Shown here in pieces: positions 38,902 through 48,566 of a stretch of 64,000 nucleotides of DNA (the first letter of the stretch is position 1; each line of letters starts with the position of its first letter). The translations under genes were made by a program, and so were the position numbers. The stretch is from Mesorhizobium sp. WSM3860 (GTDB taxonomy: Bacteria; Pseudomonadota; Alphaproteobacteria; Rhizobiales; Rhizobiaceae). The stretch lies in the NCBI RefSeq assembly GCF_002294995.1, contig NZ_NSGF01000003.1, positions 310,001 to 374,000 of the forward strand, written 5' to 3'. Under the pieces are notes generated by a model. It searched no databases. It saw only the letters and a program-made list of their open reading frames with translations, and was not told the DNA's origin.

Positions 38902-39426
38902 CTAGGCCTCGGACTGATGCGTGAGCGCAACCCAGCGCTCGATCTGAGTCACATCCACCCCATCTCGTTGCGCCGCAACCAAGGGATGATCTGCCTCATG
39001 CAGAAACACCCTCGGGCGCATGTTGCCAGGCTGAAACACGACATTCGCATGCATCAGCATCGAACTTGGATACTCGGGAATGTCGTGCATCAGGTACCCG
39101 AAACACAGTTCGTCTTCGTATTCCCCGCTGTCAAAGCCTTCGCGATAGACATTCCAGCTTCTTTCCGAGACCGACATCCAAACACCGAAACAGAACTCTT
39201 CGGACAACTGAGGCACGGGCAAAGGCAGCAGGCAACGAATGAAGCGGTCTGTTTGCCCCGTCGCGTAGCTCACCACGCAAAAATCGTCGTTCTTGCGGAA
39301 GGTCGACCGAGCTACCTCGTCAAGCGCGTCCGGATTCACCGGAGCGCCAAAGGCTATATCGGTGGGAAGTCCGGTAAACTCCCGGTCACAGCAGGCACAT
39401 CGCCAGCGATATGCCTCGGCGCTCAC
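38902..39426 (-). CDS. DUF2199 domain protein
   Basis: A 174-residue protein of the DUF2199 type: YRWRCACCDREFTGLPTD, with two Cys pairs that may bind zinc, CFGVWMSVSERSW and a C-terminal RDGVDVTQIERWVALTH. Start is GTG at 39426, directly abutting the sufA stop with no gap, so it is the last gene of the SUF transcript. The codon usage looks somewhat less GC-biased than the suf genes. Function unknown; a link to iron-sulfur work is only suggested by position. Confidence 0.8.
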   Translation of the reverse strand: MSAEAYRWRCACCDREFTGLPTDIAFGAPVNPDALDEVARSTFRKNDDFCVVSYATGQTDRFIRCLLPLPVPQLSEEFCFGVWMSVSERSWNVYREGFDSGEYEDELCFGYLMHDIPEYPSSMLMHANVVFQPGNMRPRVFLHEADHPLVAAQRDGVDVTQIERWVALTHQSEA

Positions 39427-39813
39427 CTAAGCAGCGCTTGAAGCGCGCGCCTCGGCCAGCGCCTTGAGATCGGCCGGCTTCAATTCGACGGATTCGCCGC
39501 AGCCGCAGGCCGAGCTCTGGTTCGGGTTCCTGAAGGTGAAGCCGGTGCGCAGTGTCGTCTGCTCGAAATCCATCTCGGTGCCGAGCAGGAAGAGCGCCGC
39601 TTCCGGAGCGACATAGACATGCGCGCCGTCGCGCTCGATATGGTCGTCCTTGGGGTTCGGCTCGGTGACCAGGTCGACCGTGTATTCCATGCCGGCGCAG
39701 CCGCCCTTCTTGATGCCAAGACGGATGCCATGCGCGTTGTCGCGCGTAGCGACGATCTCACGCACGCGGTCAGCGGCCTTGTCGGTCATAGTGATGACGG
39801 CGAAGCGTCCCAT
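39427..39813 (-). CDS. sufA: Iron-sulfur cluster assembly A-type protein SufA
   Basis: An A-type carrier of about 128 residues: FAVITMTDKAADRVREIV, then GGCAGMEYTVDLV and ACGCGES, giving the three Cys ligands expected for cluster binding. It receives iron-sulfur clusters from SufBCD and passes them to target enzymes. Starts at 39813; an in-frame ATG at 39825 adds four residues. It comes after sufT with 107 bases between. Confidence 0.93.
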   Translation of the reverse strand: MGRFAVITMTDKAADRVREIVATRDNAHGIRLGIKKGGCAGMEYTVDLVTEPNPKDDHIERDGAHVYVAPEAALFLLGTEMDFEQTTLRTGFTFRNPNQSSACGCGESVELKPADLKALAEARASSAA

Positions 39814-39920
39814 GTCATTCTCCACGTTCGCGCGGGTTCAAGGCCCGCGGAATGAGTCTGCCTTAAGATGGTGAAGTTTCACCTATGCTGCAAGACAGCC
39901 AATCTTCGTTGGGTCGCTGG

Positions 39921-40322
39921 CTAGTACCACCCGACCGCGACCTGAGCCTCTTCCGACATCCGGTCGGGGGTCCATGGCGGGTCGAACACCATGCTGACCT
40001 CGACGCCCGAAACACCCTCCACGGCGCCGACGGCGTTCTCGACCCAGCCCGGCATTTCGCCGGCCACCGGGCAGCCCGGCGCCGTCAGCGTCATGTCGAT
40101 CTTGACCGTGCGGTCGTCCTCGATGTCGATCTTGTAGACGAGGCCGAGCTCGTAGATGTCGGCCGGGATTTCCGGATCGTAGACCGTCTTCAGCGCCGAG
40201 ACGATGTCGTCCGTCAGCCGCGCCAGCTCGTCGGCGGGGATCGCCGAGGCCGAGACGATTCCGTTGCCGGCCGTTTCCGGCGCGGTCTCTGCGGTGGTGG
40301 TCACATCGTCCATCATCGTCAC
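39921..40322 (-). CDS. sufT: SUF system protein SufT (DUF59/MIP18)
   Basis: 133 residues with an N-terminal acidic extension and a MIP18/DUF59 domain: DIVSALKTVYDPEIPADIYE, then VKIDMTLTAPGCPVAGEMP carrying the conserved Cys, and VFDPPWTPDRMSEEAQVAVGW. Such proteins assist late cluster delivery. Its ATG overlaps the sufS stop by four bases (ATGA). Confidence 0.93.
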   Translation of the reverse strand: MTMMDDVTTTAETAPETAGNGIVSASAIPADELARLTDDIVSALKTVYDPEIPADIYELGLVYKIDIEDDRTVKIDMTLTAPGCPVAGEMPGWVENAVGAVEGVSGVEVSMVFDPPWTPDRMSEEAQVAVGWY

Positions 40323-41563
40323 CCGAAGAACTTTCGCGCCTTTTCCAGCGCCTCGGCCAAAGCATCCACTTCGGCCCTGGTGTTATACATGCCGAACGAT
40401 GCCCTGCATGTGGAGGTCACGCCGAAGCGTTTCAACAGCGGCTGGGCGCAATGGGTGCCGGCGCGCACGGCCACGCCCTGCCTGTCGATAAGCATCGACA
40501 CGTCATGGGCGTGGATGCCCTGCAATTCGAACGAGATGATGGCGCCCTTGTCGGGCGCATCGCCGAAGATGCGCAGCGAGTTGATGGCCCGCAGCCGCTC
40601 ATGCGCGTAGGTCTTCAAATCCGCTTCGTGCGCGGCGATGCGCTCACGGCCGACCTTTTCCATATATTCGAGCGCGGCACCGAGCCCGATCGCCTGCACG
40701 ATTGGTGGAGTGCCGGCCTCGAAACGGTGCGGCGGCTCGTTATAGGTAACGATATCCTCGGTCACCTCCTCGATCATCTCGCCGCCACCCATGAAGGGCC
40801 GCATCTCTTCCAGCATGTGCTTTTTGCCGTAGAGCACGCCGATGCCCGACGGACCGTAGACCTTGTGGCCGGTGAAGACGAAGAAGTCGCAGTCGAGGTC
40901 CTGCACGTCGATCGGCATATGGACGGCGCTCTGGCTGCCGTCGACGAGTACGGGAATTCCACGCGCATGCGCGACGCGCACGATCTCCTTGATCGGCGTC
41001 ACCGTGCCCAGCGCGTTGGACATCTGGGTGATGGCGACGAGTTTCGTGCGCGAAGTCAGCCCCTTCTCGAATTCCTCGATATGGAAAGCGCCGAGATCGT
41101 CGACCGGCACCCAGACCAGCTTGGCACCCTGCCGCTCGCGGATGAAATGCCAGGGCACGATGTTGGAGTGGTGCTCCATGATCGAGAGCACGATCTCGTC
41201 GCCCTCGCCGATCCTCGGCATACCCCAGCCGTAGGCGACCGTGTTGATCGCCGACGTCGTGTTGGAGGTGAAGACGATGTTGTCGGTGCTCGGCGCGTTG
41301 AGAAACCTCTGCACTGATTTCCGCGCTTTCTCATAAGCATCGGTCGCGGCATTCGACAGGAAATGCAGGCCGCGATGGACATTGGCGTAGTCCTGGGAAT
41401 AGGCGTGCTGGATCGTGTCGAGCACCGCCTGCGGCTTCTGCGCCGAGGCGCCGTTGTCGAGATAGACCAGCGGCTTGCCGTAGACTTGGCGCGACAGGAT
41501 CGGGAAGTCGCGGCGGATCGCCTCGACATCATAGGGAGTGGTTTCGATCTTCTGATCCATCAC
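40319..41563 (-). CDS. sufS: Cysteine desulfurase SufS (class II)
   Basis: 414 residues, a PLP-dependent class II desulfurase. The PLP lysine is in FFVFTGHKVYGPSGIG, and the catalytic Cys in RAGTHCAQPLLKRFG near the C-terminus. It supplies persulfide sulfur to the SUF scaffold. A SufE partner is not in view. The gene is separated from sufD by a 161-base gap with a palindromic repeat, an unusual interruption inside the operon. Confidence 0.96.
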   Translation of the reverse strand: MMDQKIETTPYDVEAIRRDFPILSRQVYGKPLVYLDNGASAQKPQAVLDTIQHAYSQDYANVHRGLHFLSNAATDAYEKARKSVQRFLNAPSTDNIVFTSNTTSAINTVAYGWGMPRIGEGDEIVLSIMEHHSNIVPWHFIRERQGAKLVWVPVDDLGAFHIEEFEKGLTSRTKLVAITQMSNALGTVTPIKEIVRVAHARGIPVLVDGSQSAVHMPIDVQDLDCDFFVFTGHKVYGPSGIGVLYGKKHMLEEMRPFMGGGEMIEEVTEDIVTYNEPPHRFEAGTPPIVQAIGLGAALEYMEKVGRERIAAHEADLKTYAHERLRAINSLRIFGDAPDKGAIISFELQGIHAHDVSMLIDRQGVAVRAGTHCAQPLLKRFGVTSTCRASFGMYNTRAEVDALAEALEKARKFFG

Positions 41564-41588
41564 AAGCTCAAAGCCTCAATCCGTCACC

Positions 41589-41702
41589 AACCCCTCATCC
41601 GTCTTGGCGATCCACCTTCTCCCACAAGGAGAGAAGGTAAAGCGCTAGACCTTCTCCCCCAGGGGGAGAAGGTGGCCGCGAAGCGGCCGGATGAGGGGTT
41701 TG
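41589..41702. repeat. Palindromic repeat element inside the suf operon
   Basis: Left part (41589-41639) AACCCCTCATCCG...CACCTTCTCCC and right part (41650-41702) GGAGAAGGTG...CGGATGAGGGGTT are inverted copies, with further small stems inside. It would form a long stem-loop in the suf mRNA between sufD and sufS. It has the look of a dispersed rhizobial intergenic element. Confidence 0.75.
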
Positions 41703-41724
41703 GTCGAGGCATGCCTCGACCACT

Positions 41725-43005
41725 TCACCCGTGCGTCAAAAACCAGCCGTCGAGCCGCGCTTCGAGCGCATCGACCAGCGCCTCGTCGTCCAGTTCCTCG
41801 ATCACCTCGGCGACGAAAGCCTTCACCAGCAGCCCTCGAGCCGCTTTCTCGTCGATGCCGCGGGCCATCAGGTAGAACAGATGGTTGTGGTCGATCTCGG
41901 TGACGGTGGCGCCATGGCCGCAGACCACGTCGTCGGCGAAGATTTCCAGCTCCGGCTTGGTCGAGAACTCGCCCTCGTCCGACAGGAGCAGCGTGTTGCA
42001 CGCCATCTTGGCGTTGGTCTTCTGCGCGTATTGGTGGACGTTGATGCGACCCTGGAACACACCGCGCGCCTTCCCGGTGACAACGTTGCGGATCACTTCG
42101 GTCGAGGCCGTGTGCGGCACGGCATGGTCGAGCACCATGGTGGTGTCGGTATGCGTGTCGCCGGCCAGAAGGTTGATGCCGCGCAGCTTGAAATCGGCGC
42201 CCTCGCCGGTCGTCCTGACCACGACTTCCTGGCGCACCAGCTTGCCGCCGGCGTTCATTACGAACAGCGTCAGCTTGGCGTCCTTGCCGATATGCGCCTT
42301 GAACTGGGCAAGATGCGTTGCCGTGTCCGGCTGCTCCTGCACGATCAGCCAGGTCACCTCGGCGCCGTCTCCGACCACGAGCTGGCTCACCGAGCTGACC
42401 AGCGCCCCGCCGTCTTCGTTTGCCGCGCCCGCCTGGCGCTCGACGATGATTGCCTTGGCTCCGGCACCGACACGTGCCAGCAGCCGCACATGCGCCTGGC
42501 CGCCGGCCTGCAGGTTCTGCAGCTCGATCGGCCTCTCCAGCTCGGTGCGGTCGGCGATGTCGACGAAATAGCCGTCGGCGACGAAGGCCGTGTTCAGCGC
42601 GCCGATCGCGTCGTCGGCGCCGTAGCGATCAAGCCCGGGCGCGACGCTGCCGTCGGTCAGCTTCTCCGACAGGCGCTGCACCGTGACGCCTTCGATCTCC
42701 GGCACCTTGGCACTCGAAACGCCATTCAGCACCGGCAGCACCGCGGAACCGTCGAGAACCGGCTCGAGGGCTTTCGCGATCGCGTCAGCCTCGAAGGCCG
42801 GCACCGAGGTCAGCAGCCGGCGCAGGTCCGTATAGTGCCAGGATTCGACGCGGCGCGTCGGCAGGCCGTGCTTGATGGACTCGATCGCGTCGTCGCGCTT
42901 GACCATCACCGCGCCGTCGCCGGGCAGCAGCGACAGCCGCTCGCCGAAGGCGTCGATCAGCGCCGTTTCGGCCAATGTCCGCTGGGGCTGTGCGTGCATG
43001 TTCAT
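41725..43005 (-). CDS. sufD: Fe-S cluster assembly protein SufD
   Basis: 426 residues, a SufB/SufD-type beta-helix protein: HTASTEVIRNVVTGKARGVFQGRI and CGHGATVTEIDHNHLFYLMARG are recognisable. It pairs with SufB and is driven by the SufC ATPase. Start at 43005 (MNMHAQPQRT); the longer frame to 43029 overlaps non-coding. Upstream sufC lies 25 bases away. Confidence 0.95.
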   Translation of the reverse strand: MNMHAQPQRTLAETALIDAFGERLSLLPGDGAVMVKRDDAIESIKHGLPTRRVESWHYTDLRRLLTSVPAFEADAIAKALEPVLDGSAVLPVLNGVSSAKVPEIEGVTVQRLSEKLTDGSVAPGLDRYGADDAIGALNTAFVADGYFVDIADRTELERPIELQNLQAGGQAHVRLLARVGAGAKAIIVERQAGAANEDGGALVSSVSQLVVGDGAEVTWLIVQEQPDTATHLAQFKAHIGKDAKLTLFVMNAGGKLVRQEVVVRTTGEGADFKLRGINLLAGDTHTDTTMVLDHAVPHTASTEVIRNVVTGKARGVFQGRINVHQYAQKTNAKMACNTLLLSDEGEFSTKPELEIFADDVVCGHGATVTEIDHNHLFYLMARGIDEKAARGLLVKAFVAEVIEELDDEALVDALEARLDGWFLTHG

Positions 43006-43030
43006 TGCTCTTGCCTCAGTTGGCCCCATC

Positions 43031-43786
43031 TCACGCGGCTTGCCCGATCACGCCGGCATAGCCGTTGGTTTCAAGATCGAGCGCCAGCGACTTGTCGCCC
43101 GACTTGATGACCTGGCCCTTGTAAAGCACGTGCACGCTGTCCGGCACGATGTGCTCGAGCAGCCGCTGGTAGTGGGTGATGACGACGATCGCGCGCTCAG
43201 GCGAGCGCAGCGCGTTGACACCATCGGCGACGATCTTGAGCGCGTCGATGTCGAGGCCGGAATCGGTTTCGTCGAGCACGCAGAGCTTCGGCTCGAGCAG
43301 CTTCATCTGCAGGATCTCGGCGCGCTTCTTCTCGCCGCCGGAGAAGCCGACATTGAGCGGCCGCTTCAGCATGTTCATGTCCATATTGAGCGAGGCGGCG
43401 GCTTCCTTCACGCGCTTCAGGAATTCCGGAACCTTCAGAGGCTCCTCGCCGCGCGCCTTGCGCTGCTCGTTCATCGCTACTTTCAGAAATTCCATGGTCG
43501 CGACGCCCGGTATCTCCATCGGATACTGGAAGGCAAGGAAGATGCCGGCAGTGGCGCGTTCGGCCGGATCCATTTCGAGGATCGACTGGCCGTTATAGAG
43601 GATGTCGCCTTCGGTGACCTCGTAATCCTCGCGGCCGGCGAGGATGTAGGACAGCGTCGACTTGCCGGAACCGTTCGGGCCCATGATGGCCGCGACCTCA
43701 CCAGCTTTGACCGTCAGGTTCAGGCCGCGGATGATCTCGGTGCCGTCCTCGACGATGCGGGCATGCAAATTCTTGATCTCAAGCAT
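43031..43786 (-). CDS. sufC: Fe-S cluster assembly ATPase SufC
   Basis: 251 residues, an ABC-type ATPase: Walker A GPNGSGKST, signature FSGGEKKRAEIL, Walker B LCVLDETDSGLDIDAL. It powers the SufBC2D scaffold in the cytoplasm. Start at 43786 (MLEIKNLHARI); the open frame to 44356 is an antisense-like shadow of sufB. 26 bases after sufB. Confidence 0.97.
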   Translation of the reverse strand: MLEIKNLHARIVEDGTEIIRGLNLTVKAGEVAAIMGPNGSGKSTLSYILAGREDYEVTEGDILYNGQSILEMDPAERATAGIFLAFQYPMEIPGVATMEFLKVAMNEQRKARGEEPLKVPEFLKRVKEAAASLNMDMNMLKRPLNVGFSGGEKKRAEILQMKLLEPKLCVLDETDSGLDIDALKIVADGVNALRSPERAIVVITHYQRLLEHIVPDSVHVLYKGQVIKSGDKSLALDLETNGYAGVIGQAA

Positions 43787-43812
43787 ATTTTCTTCCTGAA
43801 TATCTTCTGCGG

Positions 43813-45330
<1,518 letters not shown>

Positions 45331-45567
45331 AAGCGTTCTCCATCCACGCCGGGGTCAAGGCCCGGCAGTTTTCAAACTATGGCACCGCAGAAACGCGCCC
45401 CAGGAAAGGACTCGCTGCGGAGTAAGCTCCATATAGTGCGTTCCGGCCGGAAATTCACCCGTCCAAACGAAACGCACGGCTCTACCAGGCCGAATGGCCT
45501 GAATTCGTTTTTCGAGCGCCGGATTTCAAGAGCCGCCGGGGATCTCTTGTCCGATGCCTTGCCGCCG
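45331..45567. other. Gap between the first desulfurase and sufB
   Basis: 237 bases without an ORF of note. It contains CAGGCC/GGCCTG with a 4-base loop at 45486-45501. A separate sufB promoter could sit here, but I see no clear -35/-10 pair. Confidence 0.4.
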
Positions 45568-46728
45568 TCAGGCAGCCTTTTCTTTCGCACCCCGACGCGC
45601 GGCTATGCCCGCCAGAGCCGCCCGGAACGCCTCGATATTCTCGGCGCCGGTAGCGCGGCCAATCGAGACGCGCAAGGCGCCGAGGCTGTCGCCGTGGCCC
45701 ATCGCCTTCAGCACGTGGCTTGGCCCGACTTTCCCCGACGAGCAGGCGGAACCGGCTGAAAGCGCAACGCCGGCGAGATCGAAGGCGATCTGCACCGTCT
45801 CGGCCTTGACGCCGGGAATAGCGAAGAATGTCGTGTTGGCAAGCCTCGACGCTGCCGCTCCAAAGATTTCCGCGTCCGGGACGAGTTCCCGCACGATCGC
45901 CTCGACCTCGTCGCGACGGCGCGCGACCGCTTCCATGTCCTCCAATCCGGCGAGTGCCGCCCGCGCCGCGGCACCGAAACCGGCAATGCCGGGAAGATTC
46001 TCGGTGCCGGCGCGATGGCCCTTCTCCTGGCCGCCGCCATTGATCAGCGGCTTCGGCATCATCAGGTCGGCCCGAGCGACGATGGCGCCGACGCCCTTCG
46101 GACCGCCGATCTTGTGCGAGGACAGGATCAGATAATCGGCATAACCGGCTGACATGTCGATCGGAATCCGTCCCGCCGCCTGCACGGCATCGACGACCAG
46201 CACGCCGCCCGCTTCCTTGACGACCTCGGCGATGCGGCCGATCGGCTGGATCACCCCCGTCTCGTTGTTGGCGGCATGGACCGCCACCAGCGGCAGGCCG
46301 GCGGCCTTGTCATGTGCGGAGAGCGCCGTGGTCAGCGCCTCGAGATCGGCAATGCCGTTTCCATCGACGCCGATCCGCGTCACCTGCGCCGCCGAGAACC
46401 GCCCGCCATTCAGAATGCAGGGATGGTCGGCAGCCGAGACATAGAGGTGGCTCATGCGGACGGAGCCGCGCCCCATCTGCCAGTCGGGCGTAAGCAGCGT
46501 CGAAGAGGCCTCCGTCGCGCCGGAGGTGAACACGACGTGCTCGGGCCTGGCATTGACCAGTCTCGCCACGTCACGCCTTGCATCCTCGATCAGCCGCCGC
46601 GCCGCGCGGCCCTCGCTGTGGACCGAGGACGGATTGGCGGCATCGAGCGCCGCGACCATCGCCGACCGCGCCTCTGCAATGAGAGGTGCGCTGGCGTTGT
46701 AGTCGAGATAGGCGCGAGTTGCGGCCAT
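45568..46728 (-). CDS. Cysteine desulfurase (class I, NifS/IscS-like)
   Basis: 386 residues, first gene of the SUF operon. PLP lysine in LSSHKIGGPKGVGAIV and catalytic Cys in SAGSACSSGKVGPSHVL, the class I pattern with a mobile Cys loop. It frees sulfur from cysteine for iron-sulfur assembly, tRNA thiolation (ttcA is nearby) and other pathways. The operon thus has two desulfurases of different class, as seen in Agrobacterium. The start at 46728 is followed upstream by an Irr-box-like site. Confidence 0.92.
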   Translation of the reverse strand: MAATRAYLDYNASAPLIAEARSAMVAALDAANPSSVHSEGRAARRLIEDARRDVARLVNARPEHVVFTSGATEASSTLLTPDWQMGRGSVRMSHLYVSAADHPCILNGGRFSAAQVTRIGVDGNGIADLEALTTALSAHDKAAGLPLVAVHAANNETGVIQPIGRIAEVVKEAGGVLVVDAVQAAGRIPIDMSAGYADYLILSSHKIGGPKGVGAIVARADLMMPKPLINGGGQEKGHRAGTENLPGIAGFGAAARAALAGLEDMEAVARRRDEVEAIVRELVPDAEIFGAAASRLANTTFFAIPGVKAETVQIAFDLAGVALSAGSACSSGKVGPSHVLKAMGHGDSLGALRVSIGRATGAENIEAFRAALAGIAARRGAKEKAA

Positions 46729-46781
46729 TTTCCTTCAGTCGATCCTGTCAGCAGCCATTCCGCGAGGACAGCGCGTTATTT

Positions 46782-46797
46782 CCTTGAAATTGCAAGG
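46782..46797. promoter_or_regulatory. Dyad CCTTGAAATTGCAAGG upstream of the SUF operon
   Basis: Inverted CCTTG/CAAGG arms around AAATTG, 54 bases before the first desulfurase start. Such a dyad could be a site for an Rrf2-type regulator (RirA, IscR-like) or simply part of the leader. No match to a defined consensus is claimed. Confidence 0.3.
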
Positions 46798-46860
46798 CGA
46801 GCCGTCCTATTTACCCGGCTTGCGGCGCGGCGGCCGAGAAAATGCGTTTTCGGCACCCAG

Positions 46861-46877
46861 TTTTGAACAATTCTAAA
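46861..46877. promoter_or_regulatory. Irr-box (ICE)-like operator
   Basis: TTTTGAACAATTCTAAA: halves TTTTGAA and TTCTAAA with three bases between, one base short of a perfect TTTAGAA-N3-TTCTAAA dyad, the form known for rhizobial Irr boxes. It lies 133 bases upstream of the SUF operon start and 98 upstream of the divergent hydrolase. Confidence 0.55.
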
Positions 46878-46974
46878 CTAGCTTCTAGGAAGACGCTTGC
46901 CCGGCGTCAAGGCCACAGAATGGGCCAAAGGAAGAGTCCGGGCCCGCACCTTCGTATGCCACGTGGAGTATTTT

Positions 46975-47649
46975 ATGCCTGAGGTCATTTTCGCCGGTCC
47001 GGCTGGTCGCCTGGAGGGCCGTTACCAGCCTTCCAAGGAAAAGAGCGCGCCGATCGCCATTGTGCTGCATCCGCACCCGCAATTCGGCGGCACGATGAAC
47101 AACAAGATCGTCTACGACCTCTTCTACATGTTCCAGAAGCGCGATTTCACCACGCTTCGTTTCAATTTCCGCGGCATCGGCCGCAGCCAGGGCGAGTTCG
47201 ACCACGGTACCGGCGAATTGTCGGACGCGGCCGCTGCGCTCGACTGGGTGCAGTCGCTGCATCCGGATTCCAAGAGCTGCTGGGTCGCGGGCTATTCCTT
47301 CGGCTCATGGATCGGCATGCAGCTGCTCATGCGCCGGCCCGAGATCGAGGGCTTCATCTCGGTCGCCCCGCAGCCCAACACCTATGATTTTTCCTTCCTG
47401 GCACCCTGCCCGTCGTCCGGCCTCATCATCCATGGCGATGCCGATAAAGTGGCGCCGCCCAAGGACGTGCAGACGCTGGTCGACAAGCTGCACACGCAAA
47501 AGGGCATAACCATCACGCAGAAAACTATCTCCGGCGCCAACCATTTCTTCGCCAACCACGCCGAACTGCTGATCGACGAATGCGCCGATTACCTCGACCG
47601 GCGGCTGGCGGGCGAGCTCGCCGATCCACGGCCGAAGCGGCTGAGGTAG
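46975..47649 (+). CDS. Alpha/beta hydrolase family protein
   Basis: 224 residues: MPEVIFAGPAGRLEGRYQPS, LHPHPQFGGTMNNKIV, RFNFRGIGRSQGEFDHG, nucleophile elbow in VAGYSFGSWIG, Asp near IIHGDADKVAPP and His in ISGANHFFANH, so the triad is present. Common in rhizobia as an uncharacterised hydrolase. Start at 46975 fits the family; an open frame to 46897 is not family-like. Shares a divergent control region with the SUF operon. Confidence 0.9.
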   Translation: MPEVIFAGPAGRLEGRYQPSKEKSAPIAIVLHPHPQFGGTMNNKIVYDLFYMFQKRDFTTLRFNFRGIGRSQGEFDHGTGELSDAAAALDWVQSLHPDSKSCWVAGYSFGSWIGMQLLMRRPEIEGFISVAPQPNTYDFSFLAPCPSSGLIIHGDADKVAPPKDVQTLVDKLHTQKGITITQKTISGANHFFANHAELLIDECADYLDRRLAGELADPRPKRLR

Positions 47650-47678
47650 ATTTCGGGCGATCCTGCGACCAAACAGCT

Positions 47679-48560
47679 CTACGGGCGGTCAGCCGACAAT
47701 TGCTCGCGGCTCCGCCTCGCCAGCGATGTTTTGTTCTTGGACCCGCTGGAAGACAGCAGCCGGAACGTGCGCTTGGGCACGGGTCTGGTCGACGACGGCC
47801 GCCGGAAGATGAAACCGAGCCGCGCGAAGACCAGCCCTGCGGCGATTGCAAGGGCAAGGCCGAGCCCAAAGCCCGCCACTGTGTCGCTCGGATAATGCGC
47901 GCCGACGAAGACGCGCGTCGAGGCGATGCAGGCCGTGACCGCGAGCGCGATGTGCCAGCGCCTTGGAAACAGCAGCAACAGGACGCCGAACACCGCCCCC
48001 ATGGTCGTGGCATGGCCGGACGGAAAGCCGGCGAAGCGCGCATCCATGGCGAAGGGATGCAGCGACAGCACCCCGTAATCGTTGAAATAGAGCGGCCGTG
48101 CCCGGCCGATGCCGTATTTCAGCAAGTTGACGGCCAGCCCGGAAAGACCGACCGCGCAGAGCACCAGGAAAGCGAAGCAGGTCCAGTTGTAGACGAGCAG
48201 ACGCGACTGCCTGGAAAGCGGTCGCCAGTCCGTCAGGTTGGCGGCGACGAGGCAGAGAGCCGCGGGGATGAGATACCAGCCGCCCAGGCCAAAATCCGTG
48301 AGGAAGTCGGTGACACGGACGATGCCTGGCGTCCACCCGCCGCGCATCCTGCCGGCGGCGCTGTCCAGGGTTAGGCCAATGGCTATGGCCAGCAGAAGCC
48401 ATACAGAGACCCAGACGAGCCAGGGAATCTCGGGGTAGCGCGCGGGACGCACTGCAAAACGCCGCTGCACGATGCGCATCGTGTCGAGGAAGTTGCCGAG
48501 CGAACGGCGGTAAAGAGAAACGGCGGACATGGCTCTATAGGGGTCTTCGAGCTCCGACAT
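47679..48560 (-). CDS. PAP2 superfamily phosphatase
   Basis: 293 residues with several membrane segments and the three PAP2 motifs: KYGIGRARP, FPSGHATT, and STRVFVGAHYPSD. Such enzymes remove phosphates from lipid A, undecaprenyl diphosphate or phosphatidates at the membrane. GAGGAATA before the ATG fixes the start at 48560. It follows the glycosyltransferase gene by six bases, so the two are coupled; together they suggest lipid A or carrier-lipid modification. The C-terminal end is basic (RRSREQLSADRP). Confidence 0.92.
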   Translation of the reverse strand: MSELEDPYRAMSAVSLYRRSLGNFLDTMRIVQRRFAVRPARYPEIPWLVWVSVWLLLAIAIGLTLDSAAGRMRGGWTPGIVRVTDFLTDFGLGGWYLIPAALCLVAANLTDWRPLSRQSRLLVYNWTCFAFLVLCAVGLSGLAVNLLKYGIGRARPLYFNDYGVLSLHPFAMDARFAGFPSGHATTMGAVFGVLLLLFPRRWHIALAVTACIASTRVFVGAHYPSDTVAGFGLGLALAIAAGLVFARLGFIFRRPSSTRPVPKRTFRLLSSSGSKNKTSLARRSREQLSADRP

Positions 48561-48566
48561 TATTCC

